The translations under genes were made by a program, and so were the position numbers. A stretch of 64,000 nucleotides of DNA from a virus: the IMG/VR virus record IMGVR_UViG_3300020419_001178, positions 81,742 to 145,741 of that record; one strand, 5' to 3'. The notes under the pieces were generated by a model. That model was not told the origin of the DNA. It made no database searches and saw only the letters and a program-made list of their open reading frames with translations. How positions within the stretch are numbered: the stretch's first letter is position 1; each line of letters opens with the position of its first letter. Positions 16,822 to 24,618 of this stretch are shown here, piece by piece.

Positions 16822-18546
16822 ATGAGCTGGAAAAGATATTTTAACACGTTGGATGCTGATGGATCAAATAGTCCATTAAGTGTAGCCGGAAACCAACCAG
16901 GTCCAGCAAGAACCAATTATTCAAGTTTTTTACCTGACGTGTATACAGGAGCACCTAACAGGGTAGAACGTTACGGACAATATAATGTAATGGATCAAGA
17001 TTCTGAGGTAAATGGTGCTTTGGACATACTAGCAGAATTCTGTACGCAACTTAATACACAAAACAAAACCTCATTTACAATAGATTTTAAACAAACAGCT
17101 ACCGGTTCTGAAATAAAGATCATTGAACAATATTTACAGCAGTGGCATAGACAACAAAATTTTGAAACTAGAATGTTCAAAATTGTTAGAAACGTATTTA
17201 AATTTGGAGATTCTTTTTTCATAAGAGATCCCGAAACAAAAACTTGGTACCATGTTGATCCAGCAAAAGTTTCAAGCATAATTGTAAACGAGTCTGAAGG
17301 CAAAAAGCCTGAGCAGTATATTATTAGAGACATTAATCTAAACTTTGTTGATAAGGTTGCTACAACTCCTTACACTACAAACGGTAATGTTACAGGTGGT
17401 GGTGACGGTTACTTAACCGGCGGTGTTAGAGGTATGGTTGGTAACACACAAACTTCAGGATCAAGTGCGGGTAGATTTGGTCACGACAAAACAAAAGAAA
17501 TTGCTGTCAACGCTGAACACATGATACATTTAAGTTTGAGTGAAGGACTAGACAACAACGCACCATTTGGAAACAGTTTATTAGAAGGTATATTTAAAGT
17601 ATACAAACAAAAAGAATTACTTGAAGATGCTATTATTATTTACAGAACACAGAGAGCGCCGGAAAGAAGAGTCTTTTATGTTGATGTAGGTAACATGCCA
17701 AGTCACTTGGCAATGCAGTTCGTAGAACGTGTGAAAACGGAAATCCATCAAAGACGTATACCGTCAAAATCAGGTGGAGGCACAAGTGTAATCGATAGTG
17801 CTTATAATCCACTTTCAACAAATGAAGATTACTTCTTTCCGCAAACAGCAGAAGGACGTGGATCTAAAGTTGAAACATTACCAGGTGGTACTAACCTAGG
17901 TGAGATTGATGATCTAAAATACTTTACTAACAAACTTGTTAGAGGTTTACGTATTCCAAGTTCATACTTACCAGCCGCGGCACAGGATGAAGGACAAAGT
18001 TCATTTAACGATGGTAGAGTTGGTACAGCTTTTATTCAAGAACTAAGATTTAACAAATACTGTGAGCGTTTACAAAACTTGCTAGTAGAAGTTTTTAACC
18101 AAGAATTTAAAAGATATCTAATGGAAAAGGGCATTAATATAGATTTAGCTATGTTTGATATTATGTTCCAACCTCCACAAAACTTTGCTAGTTACAGACA
18201 AAGTGAATTAGACAATCAACGTATTGGAACATTCACACAGATACAAGCTATTCCTTTTATGAGTAATAGATATGCTATGAAACGTTTCCTAGGAATGTCA
18301 GAATCAGAACTTGCTGAAAATGAAAGACTATGGAAAGAAGAAAATGATGAAAATATTACAACTCCAACTAATGCGAGTGGAGAAATGAGAGGCGCAGGTA
18401 TAAGTGGCGCAGGAATAGAGGCCGATCTTGGAGGAGCAGAAGACACAGTTCCAGAAGAGGGAGGAGAGGACATAACAGTAGGTCAAGGAGACACAGCGGC
18501 TCCTGATCCAGCAACAGCAGGGGCACCGGATACACCTCCGGCATAA
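16822..18546 (+). CDS. 20: gp20, portal protein
   Basis: A 574-residue portal vertex protein forming the dodecameric ring at the head-tail vertex; T4 gp20 is 524 aa. The conserved stretches are easy to see: VERYGQYNVMDQDSEVNGAL near residue 48, FKFGDSFFIRDPETKTWYHV, EDAIIIYRTQRAPERRVFYV, DVGNMPSHLAMQFVERVK and GGTNLGEIDDLKYFTNKLVR near 354. The C-terminus is a long acidic, Pro/Ala/Gly-rich tail, longer than in T4. An AAGGA ribosome site precedes the ATG. It leads the head operon 20-(80 aa)-(Maf-like)-core-21-22-23. Confidence 0.95.
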   Translation: MSWKRYFNTLDADGSNSPLSVAGNQPGPARTNYSSFLPDVYTGAPNRVERYGQYNVMDQDSEVNGALDILAEFCTQLNTQNKTSFTIDFKQTATGSEIKIIEQYLQQWHRQQNFETRMFKIVRNVFKFGDSFFIRDPETKTWYHVDPAKVSSIIVNESEGKKPEQYIIRDINLNFVDKVATTPYTTNGNVTGGGDGYLTGGVRGMVGNTQTSGSSAGRFGHDKTKEIAVNAEHMIHLSLSEGLDNNAPFGNSLLEGIFKVYKQKELLEDAIIIYRTQRAPERRVFYVDVGNMPSHLAMQFVERVKTEIHQRRIPSKSGGGTSVIDSAYNPLSTNEDYFFPQTAEGRGSKVETLPGGTNLGEIDDLKYFTNKLVRGLRIPSSYLPAAAQDEGQSSFNDGRVGTAFIQELRFNKYCERLQNLLVEVFNQEFKRYLMEKGINIDLAMFDIMFQPPQNFASYRQSELDNQRIGTFTQIQAIPFMSNRYAMKRFLGMSESELAENERLWKEENDENITTPTNASGEMRGAGISGAGIEADLGGAEDTVPEEGGEDITVGQGDTAAPDPATAGAPDTPPA

Positions 18547-18554
18547 ATAGTTAC

Positions 18555-18797
18555 ATGATACTACGAGAATTTTTTTATTTTGATAAACAAACATTTGAAC
18601 CTGTTGAAGACAAGTCCTATGATGCCGTTGATGACGAAAGTATTGTCAAACGTGACGACACGAGAAAAACTAGACTTTCATTAAAACAAATTAATAAAGC
18701 TCGTAAAGCGTCAGAATTCCATCAAGAAGAAAAAGATAAGGAACTAGACTTTATACGTCAGATGTACGGAATACAGGCACAACCAGAAGCCCTTTAG
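18555..18797 (+). CDS. small conserved protein between gp20 and the prohead genes
   Basis: An 80-residue, charged, helical protein beginning MILREFFYFDKQTFEP with the core DDTRKTRLSLKQINKARKAS. It occupies the position where T4 carries gp67/gp68, but it does not resemble them in sequence. Equivalent small proteins occur here in marine T4-like phages, from memory. It has no ribosome site of its own and starts nine bases after the gp20 stop, so it depends on reinitiation. A prohead role is inferred only from position. Confidence 0.7.
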   Translation: MILREFFYFDKQTFEPVEDKSYDAVDDESIVKRDDTRKTRLSLKQINKARKASEFHQEEKDKELDFIRQMYGIQAQPEAL

Positions 18798-18806
18798 GAG
18801 TGTTTC

Positions 18807-19406
18807 ATGACCGTAGCTTTCGTGATAGGCAATGGCGAAAGTCGTAAAGACTTAGACTTACATCCACTTAGAAATTACGGCAAAGTATATGCTTGTAATG
18901 CAGTTTTCCGACACTATCAACCCGATTATCTAGTAGCAGTAGACGTAAAAATGATACTGGAAATAAATCAACACAAATGGCAAATGGAAAACGAGGTATG
19001 GACTAACCCTAATAAACAGTACCACGGATTTCAAGGATTCAATTTTTTTCAACCTAGCAAGGGTTGGAGTAGTGGCCCTACAGCATTATGGTTGGCAAGC
19101 ACCCATAAACATGATACAATTTACATATTAGGTTTTGATTTTCATGGTAAGGCTGACGACAAAGGACAGCGTACTAAGGTAAATAATTTGTACGCAGGAA
19201 CACACAATTACAAAAGATCAGGTGAACCAGCTACGTATTTTGGCAACTGGGAAAGGCAAACTGCTTCTACTTGTGAAGCACACGCAGGAACTAAATACAT
19301 TAGGATAGTTGAAGACGGTGACGATTTTGTACCTAAGCAATTGAAGAAAGTAAGTAATTTATCTCATATCACATTAAGTGAATTTAAGAGATATTATGAT
19401 TTTTGA
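18807..19406 (+). CDS. Maf/DUF115-like protein inside the head operon
   Basis: A 199-residue protein, not a recognised T4 head gene. It starts AFVIGNGESRKDLDLHPL, continues YACNAVFRHYQPDYLVAVD and then GWSSGPTALWLASTHKHDTI with YILGFDFHG. This set (glycine-rich loop, 'CNA' and 'D' after a strand, 'GPTAL', 'GFDF') is the pattern of Maf/DUF115 and related Rossmann-like proteins. Some of these are motility-associated glycosyltransferases or sialyltransferase-like enzymes. The active site seems intact by eye. It has a GGAG ribosome site. Substrate unknown; it might glycosylate a structural protein. Confidence 0.6.
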   Translation: MTVAFVIGNGESRKDLDLHPLRNYGKVYACNAVFRHYQPDYLVAVDVKMILEINQHKWQMENEVWTNPNKQYHGFQGFNFFQPSKGWSSGPTALWLASTHKHDTIYILGFDFHGKADDKGQRTKVNNLYAGTHNYKRSGEPATYFGNWERQTASTCEAHAGTKYIRIVEDGDDFVPKQLKKVSNLSHITLSEFKRYYDF

Positions 19407-19431
19407 TACCAAGATGTCAAAAAACCCCGTT

Positions 19432-19460
19432 TTGACACCATTTTCCACGTATTTTATAAT
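19432..19460 (+). promoter_or_regulatory. sigma70-type promoter ahead of the prohead core gene
   Basis: TTGACA at 19432-19437 and TATAAT at 19455-19460 with a 17-base spacer: a perfect host consensus in the 108-base gap before the prohead core gene. The -35 lies inside an 8-base inverted repeat (TGTCAAAA ... TTTTGACA, 19415-19437), which could be an operator or end hairpin of the upstream message. Confidence 0.85.
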
Positions 19461-19514
19461 AAAAGTGTAAATATTACTGACAGCCTTACACCATTAACAT
19501 GACAGGAGAAACAA

Positions 19515-20501
19515 ATGGCAGATCAATCAAAACTAGAGCAAATGCTCGAAAAATTAGTTAACAATGATCGCGATGGCGCGGATTCATTGTTTCACGAGTT
19601 TGTAATCGAAAAATCACGTGGCATTTATGAAAAAATGCTAGAAGATGATCTTAAAGATCTTGAAGTAGACGAAGCATCTAAGAAAAAAGATGACGAAAAA
19701 GATCACGATAAAAAAGACAAAAAAATGAAAGAAGAGTCAGACGAAGAAGTTGACGAAGCTTCAGATGATGAAGAAGTTGACGAAGCTTCAAATGATGACG
19801 AAGAAGTAGACGAAGCATCAGACGAAGAAACTGACGAAAATATGGAAATTACACCAGAAGCTGACCCAATGGGCGGCGATGCCTCTGACGATATGATGAA
19901 AGATATCGAAGCAGACGGCGATGATGGTGATATGGACGGCGACATGGGCGGCGATGAAGAAGAAATCGAAGACCGTGTAGTTGATCTAGAAGATGCTCTT
20001 GATGACCTAAAAGCTGAATTTGAAAAAATGATGGCTGATAAAGGTGGCGAAGACGACATGGATGACATGGACGATGATGCCGCTGATATGGATATGGGTG
20101 ATAAAGAGAAGGAAGATGAAGCATTTATGCCAACTTCCGAACTTAGCGGTGAAGAACTTCCAGTAGAAGACATGGAGCCAGCATACGAAGGCAAAAAGTC
20201 ACAACAGGAAGTAATGCGTGAATATGTTAATAAAGTTGCTATGCCTAAAGGCGAAGACAACAAAGCTAAAAGCCCAGTAGCAGGTGCTAATAATATGGGT
20301 GGAACAGCAAGTAACATAGCACAAGGCGGCGAAGGTGATACAAAAGGTTCAGGACAAACTCCTAAAATTGAAGACATGGGGAATGTTAACAAACCAGGTA
20401 ACACTAAAGCTCCAAGCATGAACAAAGCTAATGGCCACGGTGCTGAGAAAAAAGGCGCAGGCGAAACAGGTACTGATACTAAATCACCTATCGGTAGCTA
20501 A
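19515..20501 (+). CDS. acidic prohead core protein (gp67/gp68-like)
   Basis: A 328-residue, extremely acidic protein. The N-terminal ~50 residues (LEQMLEKLVNNDRDGADSLF, then HEFVIEKSRGIYEKML) match the start of gp67/gp68-type prohead core proteins. Residues ~50-190 are almost pure Asp/Glu/Ser/Lys with EVDEAS repeats and Asp/Met/Gly runs. The C-terminal part is Gly/Asn/Lys-rich. Core proteins fill the prohead scaffold and are cut by gp21. T4 gp67 is only 80 aa. It has its own strong sigma70 promoter and ACAGGAGAAAC ribosome site. Confidence 0.75.
   Translation: MADQSKLEQMLEKLVNNDRDGADSLFHEFVIEKSRGIYEKMLEDDLKDLEVDEASKKKDDEKDHDKKDKKMKEESDEEVDEASDDEEVDEASNDDEEVDEASDEETDENMEITPEADPMGGDASDDMMKDIEADGDDGDMDGDMGGDEEEIEDRVVDLEDALDDLKAEFEKMMADKGGEDDMDDMDDDAADMDMGDKEKEDEAFMPTSELSGEELPVEDMEPAYEGKKSQQEVMREYVNKVAMPKGEDNKAKSPVAGANNMGGTASNIAQGGEGDTKGSGQTPKIEDMGNVNKPGNTKAPSMNKANGHGAEKKGAGETGTDTKSPIGS
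19744..19836 (+). repeat. EVDEAS-coding tandem repeat
   Basis: Three consecutive copies of a 27-30-base unit encoding EEVDEASDD, EEVDEASNDD and EEVDEASDE, with a fourth isolated EVDEAS at 19662-19679. Copies differ at silent sites (gaagct/gaagca), so the expansion is not brand new. Confidence 0.8.
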
Positions 20502-20519
20502 TTGAGGACTAAAGGGTAG

Positions 20520-21158
20520 ATGTTAAACTTAACTGAAACGCTATCATTCGACCAAGCAAAAATGGTCGTGGAGCAAACCGAAAATAAAGATACGGGTGGT
20601 AAGGACTTGTATCTTAAAGGTATTTGCATCCAAGGTGGTGTACGTAATGCTAATCAAAGAGTATATCCTGTGAATGAAATCGGTAGAGCTGTCAACACGC
20701 TCAACGATCAAATACAAGGCGGATATAGTGTACTTGGTGAAGTAGATCATCCAGACGGACTCAACATTAACCTGGATCGTGTATCACACATGATAACTGA
20801 AATGTGGATGGACGGACCAAATGGTTACGGAAAACTTAAAGTAATTCCTACCCCGATGGGACAACTAGTAAAAACAATGCTGGAAAGCGGAGTTAAAATA
20901 GGTGTTTCATCTAGGGGTTCAGGAAATGTAAGTGAAGACGGAAGCGGAGAAGTTAGCGAGTTTGAAATTATAACTGTTGACTGTGTCGCACAACCAAGTG
21001 CTCCGGGAGCATATCCAACTCCCATTTATGAGCATTTGATGAATACAAAACATGGCTACAAGGCATTCAATATGGCTCGTGAGTTAAAACACGATGAAAA
21101 GGCACAAAAGTATCTAAAGGACTCGTTGGTAAACATTATCAGCGGGCTCAGCAATTAG
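20520..21158 (+). CDS. 21: gp21, prohead core protease
   Basis: A 212-residue protein, exactly the length of T4 gp21, the serine protease that cleaves core and capsid proteins during head maturation. The conserved motifs are present: LKGICIQGGVRNANQRVYP, GEVDHPD with His77, and GVKIGVSSRGSG with the Ser130/Ser131 pair holding the nucleophile, then CVAQPSAPGAYP. The His-Ser arrangement is that of the herpesvirus-assemblin-like fold. It lies between its substrates, the core protein and gp22. Confidence 0.93.
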   Translation: MLNLTETLSFDQAKMVVEQTENKDTGGKDLYLKGICIQGGVRNANQRVYPVNEIGRAVNTLNDQIQGGYSVLGEVDHPDGLNINLDRVSHMITEMWMDGPNGYGKLKVIPTPMGQLVKTMLESGVKIGVSSRGSGNVSEDGSGEVSEFEIITVDCVAQPSAPGAYPTPIYEHLMNTKHGYKAFNMARELKHDEKAQKYLKDSLVNIISGLSN

Positions 21159-21168
21159 GAGAAACAAA

Positions 21169-22269
21169 ATGTTAGATGCACTGAAAAATCTCTTCGAAAA
21201 CAACGCTATTTCAGAAGAAATCAGAGCAGAAATCGAAAAGGCTTGGAACGATAGGGTAAATGAAAACCGATTACAGGCGACAGCAGAGCTACGTGAAGAG
21301 TTTGCTCAAAAGTATGAGCATGACAAGCAGACAATGGTGGAAGCTATTGATAAAATGCTTGAAGACAGACTAGGCGCGGAGATTACTGAGTTTGCGGACG
21401 ATCGTCATAAACTAGCTGAAGCAAGAGCAAAGTATGCAGTAGCAATGCGTGAAAACGCAGATCTATTGAAGAACTTTGTTGTTGGCCAACTAGGTAAAGA
21501 AGTAGGCGAATTGCACGAAGACCAGAAGGCTATGGCAGGTAAGTTCCAAAAACTTGAAGATTTCATTGTTGATTCTTTATCAAAAGAAATCGCAGAGTTC
21601 TACGAAGATAAAAGAGATTTGGCAGAAACAAAAGTACGTTTAGTACGTGAAGCCAAAAATCATCTAGCTAAAGTTAAAGGCAAATTCATCAAGGATGCGA
21701 CTACAGTTGTAGCAGAAACAGTTGAAAAAGGTCTAAAGAAAGAGATCGGACAACTTAAAGAAGATATAGATTCAGCTCGTAAGAATGACTTTGGTAGAAA
21801 GATTTTCGAATCTTTTGCTAATGAATACTCACAGAGCTATCTAAATGAGAAGTCAGAAACTGCTAAACTACTTAAAGTTGTAGACTTGAAGGACAAGCAA
21901 TTAGCAGAAGCTAAAGTTAAAGCTAGTGAACAGAAAGCACTAGTTGAATCTAAACAGCAAGAAATTGCTAAAGTAACTGATTCAGCTAAGAGAGCAGAAG
22001 TCATTGGCGAACTTATTGCTCCTTTGAATAAGAAGCAAAAAGAAATCATGACAGATTTGCTGGAATCTGTACAGACAGTTAAACTAAAGTCACAGTTTGA
22101 CAAGTACATACCAAGCGTAATAGCAGGTGATAAACCAGCGAAGGACACCAAGGCGACGTTAACAGAAGGCACAGAAGTTACAGGCAATAAAGAAAATAAT
22201 GACATAGATGCAGGTTCGTCTAACACAGATAATGTGATAGACATTAGAAGACTTGCAGGATTAAACTAA
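21169..22269 (+). CDS. 22: gp22, prohead scaffold protein
   Basis: A 366-residue, helical, highly charged protein in the gp22 position between protease and major capsid gene. It shows long heptad-like helices (LEDFIVDSLSKEIAEFYEDK, then EQKALVESKQQEIAKVTDSA) and an acidic Asn/Asp-rich tail ending VIDIRRLAGLN. T4 gp22 is 269 aa; it forms the core around which gp23 assembles and is degraded by gp21. Assignment rests mainly on position and composition, which are characteristic. A GGAG ribosome site is present. Confidence 0.85.
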   Translation: MLDALKNLFENNAISEEIRAEIEKAWNDRVNENRLQATAELREEFAQKYEHDKQTMVEAIDKMLEDRLGAEITEFADDRHKLAEARAKYAVAMRENADLLKNFVVGQLGKEVGELHEDQKAMAGKFQKLEDFIVDSLSKEIAEFYEDKRDLAETKVRLVREAKNHLAKVKGKFIKDATTVVAETVEKGLKKEIGQLKEDIDSARKNDFGRKIFESFANEYSQSYLNEKSETAKLLKVVDLKDKQLAEAKVKASEQKALVESKQQEIAKVTDSAKRAEVIGELIAPLNKKQKEIMTDLLESVQTVKLKSQFDKYIPSVIAGDKPAKDTKATLTEGTEVTGNKENNDIDAGSSNTDNVIDIRRLAGLN

Positions 22270-22279
22270 GGAGAAAAAC

Positions 22280-23467
22280 ATGTCAGAACTACTAGAAAGT
22301 CGCTGGCAGGATACGAAAACTGCACTTCTAGAAGGCCTCGAAGGCAATAAAAAGTCAGTTATGGGTGTTACATTAGAAAACACTCGTAAGTACTTGGCTG
22401 AGGCCGCAACAGCAGGTGCATCTAGTGCAGGCAACGTTGCTACACTAAACAGAGTGATCCTTCCAGTAATAAGAAGGGTTATGCCTACGGTTATCGCTAA
22501 CGAATTAGTTGGTGTACAACCTATGACAGGCCCTGTGGGACAAATCCACACACTAAGAGTAAGATATGCTGACAGTATGGCATCATCTGCAACAGCTACT
22601 ACAGCAGGCGAAGAGGCATTAAGCCCATTCAAAATTGCTGAGGGCTATTCAGGTGCTGGCGATGCGGCTACTTACAACGACAAAACAGCTAACACAACAG
22701 CTTCTTTAGAAGGTGTAGCTGGTAAGAGATTGTCAATTCAGATCTTAAAGCAAACAGTCGAAGCAAAAACCAGAAAGCTATCAGCTAGATGGACTTTTGA
22801 AGCGGCTCAAGATGCTCAAGCTCAACAAGGTATTGATATCGAAGCAGAAATTATGGCGGCATTGGCGCAAGAAATTACTGCTGAAATTGACCAAGAGATT
22901 CTTTCATCTCTACGTACTTTGGCTGGAACAGTCGAAACTTACGATCAGGCGGCGGTAAGCGGTACAGCAACTTTCGTTGGTGACGAACATGCGGCATTAG
23001 CTGTTCAAATCAACAGAGTGGCAAACTTAATTGCGGCTAGAACAAGACGTGGTGCTGGTAACTACGCAGTGGTATCACCATTTGCGTTAACATTACTACA
23101 GTCTGCTACAACTTCAGCGTTTGCAAGAACAACTGAAGGTACTTTTGAAGCTCCAACTAACACTAAAATGGTTGGTACACTTAACGGTGCGATGAAAGTA
23201 TACGTAGACGCTTATGCGGCGGATAGTACAGAAGTATTGATTGGATACAAAGGTTCAAGTGAATCTGATGCTCCAGCATTCTACTGTCCATACATTCCGT
23301 TAATGTCAAGTGGCGTTGTATTAGATCCAAGCACATTTGAACCAGTAGTGTCATTTATGACAAGATATGGTTACATTGAGCTATCTAATGTGGCATCATC
23401 ACTTGGTAACGCGGCTGATTACCTTGGCGCAGTAGCAATTACTAACGGCAACGTATCATTTAGCTAA
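22280..23467 (+). CDS. 23: gp23, major capsid protein
   Basis: A 395-residue HK97-fold major capsid protein; T4 gp23 is 521 aa, so this lacks part of the insertion domain. Conserved stretches include LIRRVMPTVIANELVGVQPM-like VIRRVMPTVIANELVGVQPM, AKTRKLSARWTFEAAQDAQA, ANLIAARTRRGAGNYAVVSP and YCPYIPLMSSGVVLDPSTFE. The C-terminal segment (FVVSFMTRYGYIEL-like) is complete. It is the last gene of the head operon and is followed by a strong terminator, as expected for the most heavily transcribed gene. Confidence 0.96.
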   Translation: MSELLESRWQDTKTALLEGLEGNKKSVMGVTLENTRKYLAEAATAGASSAGNVATLNRVILPVIRRVMPTVIANELVGVQPMTGPVGQIHTLRVRYADSMASSATATTAGEEALSPFKIAEGYSGAGDAATYNDKTANTTASLEGVAGKRLSIQILKQTVEAKTRKLSARWTFEAAQDAQAQQGIDIEAEIMAALAQEITAEIDQEILSSLRTLAGTVETYDQAAVSGTATFVGDEHAALAVQINRVANLIAARTRRGAGNYAVVSPFALTLLQSATTSAFARTTEGTFEAPTNTKMVGTLNGAMKVYVDAYAADSTEVLIGYKGSSESDAPAFYCPYIPLMSSGVVLDPSTFEPVVSFMTRYGYIELSNVASSLGNAADYLGAVAITNGNVSFS

Positions 23468-23490
23468 TACCTAAACGACGACAAATTTAA

Positions 23491-23517
23491 AAGGGCGGCT
23501 TATGTCGCCCTTTTTTT
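23491..23517 (+). terminator. rho-independent terminator after gp23
   Basis: AAGGGCG (23491-23497) pairs with CGCCCTT around an eight-base loop, and a run of seven T follows at 23511-23517. It closes the head operon. Confidence 0.9.
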
Positions 23518-23550
23518 ATGGATTTTGGTAAACAAAATACAAAAAAAGTG

Positions 23551-23579
23551 TTGACAAATGCTTTTTTCTCTGTTATATT
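23551..23579 (+). promoter_or_regulatory. sigma70-type promoter of the free-standing small RNA
   Basis: TTGACA at 23551-23556 and TATATT at 23574-23579 with a 17-base spacer. No gene starts within 360 bases, and a terminator closes the transcript at 23840, so the product is a non-coding RNA. Confidence 0.85.
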
Positions 23580-23585
23580 GTATAC

Positions 23586-23840
23586 ATAAGCTAGAAACTT
23601 GTAGCTAGAGTTTTTAAATAGTGCAAGGAAGAGGCGTTTACCAGAGCGTCGAACTTGACTAGTTAGGGGTGGTACCCAGGCTTGGTAGTAGAAATACGCT
23701 GAGTCACATCGCTCTCCCGAGCGGAACTAGGTTCCCTGGTTATCAGAATGGCATCTGTGGCGAGGGGTTGTAGGTATAACCGAGTCCTACCTATTATTGC
23801 TTATTTTAAAAGGTGTGCAAGGAAACTTGTATACCTTTTT
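23586..23840 (+). ncRNA. free-standing structured small RNA, ~255 nt, unknown family
   Basis: This gap carries its own promoter and terminator but no convincing open frame, and it is GC-richer than the genes around it. Hairpins include GGGT/ACCC (23667-70/23674-77), CGCTC/GAGCG (23710-14/23719-23), GGAAC/GTTCC (23723-27/23731-35) and TAGGTA/TACCTA (23771-76/23788-93). CCAGG and CCTGG may close a longer domain from about 23676 to 23738. There are no tRNA features. It is not an obvious 6S rod. Being sigma70-driven between two late structural units, it may act in trans on host or phage RNAs; that role is inference. Confidence 0.75.
23808..23840 (+). terminator. rho-independent terminator of the small RNA
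   Basis: A 14-base stem (23808-23821 with 23826-23839, including G-U pairs) around a four-base loop, ending in five T. It is stronger than anything else in the intergenic DNA here. Confidence 0.88.
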
Positions 23841-23848
23841 CCTTTTGT

Positions 23849-23856
23849 GATAAATA
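23849..23856 (+). promoter_or_regulatory. late promoter of the fibre region
   Basis: GATAAATA directly after the small-RNA terminator. An unusually long leader of about 85 bases follows, with small hairpins (for example GCTGT/ACAGC around 23893-23909) and an AAGGAG ribosome site before the ATG at 23945. Confidence 0.75.
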
Positions 23857-23944
23857 CAATGTCTAAGAGAGAACCTCTAAGATGAGGACTTATGCTGTTT
23901 AACCCACAGCGTAGACCTAGAACGTCTAACATAAGGAGAAAAAA

Positions 23945-24562
23945 ATGGGAAGACCTATTAATAAAAAGCACATTGGTGATGGAGCAGGTAAAATCCAAGT
24001 AACTGCGGTTAAATTCGCGGCTGGTGGAGAAATTACTACTGAGTCACATATTGTGTCACAACGATCAACAAGAAAATTCATCGTTACTGATGGAACTAAA
24101 ACAGAAACTTGTACACTTGTTAACAAATCAATCGGCGGCTTAGGTGCTAGTGAATTCTGCATCAACGTAACTGACAGTGATGGTGTTACAAAACAAGTTA
24201 CCAAGTTAATGAACAGAAAAATGCAACTTGAAGGTGCTTCTAACCATAAATGGGCTAGATCATCAACAGGTACATCTGAAGCAATTGAAAAAGTTATTTC
24301 AGGTGCTACAGCGGCAAATCCATGTGTTATTACAGCAACTGGACACGGCTTCAGCAACGGAGATAAAGTATCTATCCGTGGCGTAGTTGGAATGGTTGAG
24401 CTAAACACTGAAACTGCTTACACAGTAGCTGGTAAGACAACTAACAACTTCCAATTATCGGGTGTTAATAGTTCAGGCTTTACAGCATACGGTTCAGGTG
24501 GTGTAGTTACTAAAGCGGCGGCTGAAAGCGGCGGCATTGTAGTTGACGCACAGGCATCGTAA
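23945..24562 (+). CDS. virion structural protein with C-terminal FCCH-like domain
   Basis: A 205-residue protein starting MGRPINKKHIGDGAGKIQVT, a beginning I recall from marine T4-like virion proteins. The first ~110 residues are beta-rich. Residues ~120-190 (PCVITATGHGFSNGDKVSIR, then YTVAGKTTNNFQLSGVNSSG) match the small beta domain called the ubiquitin-activating E1 FCCH-like domain, which is common in phage tail and capsid proteins. It is late-transcribed and follows gp23, so a capsid-decoration or tail role is possible. No enzyme motif is present. Confidence 0.75.
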   Translation: MGRPINKKHIGDGAGKIQVTAVKFAAGGEITTESHIVSQRSTRKFIVTDGTKTETCTLVNKSIGGLGASEFCINVTDSDGVTKQVTKLMNRKMQLEGASNHKWARSSTGTSEAIEKVISGATAANPCVITATGHGFSNGDKVSIRGVVGMVELNTETAYTVAGKTTNNFQLSGVNSSGFTAYGSGGVVTKAAAESGGIVVDAQAS

Positions 24563-24576
24563 GATAAGATATAAAT

Positions 24577-24601
24577 GTTGTGGGGGCAAGTTCCCCACAA
24601 C
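24577..24601 (+). other. perfect 9-bp intergenic hairpin
   Basis: GTTGTGGGG pairs with CCCCACAAC around a seven-base loop between the FCCH-domain gene and the next structural gene. No T run follows, so it is more likely an mRNA-stabilising or attenuating stem than a terminator. A TATAAATG late-box-like sequence (24570-24577) runs into its left arm. Confidence 0.65.
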
Positions 24602-24618
24602 AATTTAAGGAATTATAA

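Noticed and set aside
18542-18549. CATAAATA at the end of gp20
   Set aside because: It consists of the gp20 end and stop codon and lies only six bases before the next ATG, so transcription from it would start inside that gene; probably chance.
19415-19437. Inverted repeat TGTCAAAA/TTTTGACA as a terminator
   Set aside because: No T run follows, and its right arm is the -35 of a perfect promoter; kept only as a possible operator.
19703-20425. A 240-codon serine-rich open frame antisense to the prohead core gene
   Set aside because: It is the shadow of Asp/Glu codons (GAN read backwards gives Ser/Phe-rich text); no ribosome site and unnatural composition.
23586-23840. tRNA or 6S RNA for the small transcript
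   Set aside because: No T-arm or anticodon layout, and the ends do not form the long rod with central bubble expected of 6S.
23801-24408. Minus-strand frames across the small-RNA terminator and the FCCH-domain gene
   Set aside because: One covers a terminator and a late promoter, the other mirrors a real gene; neither has a ribosome site.
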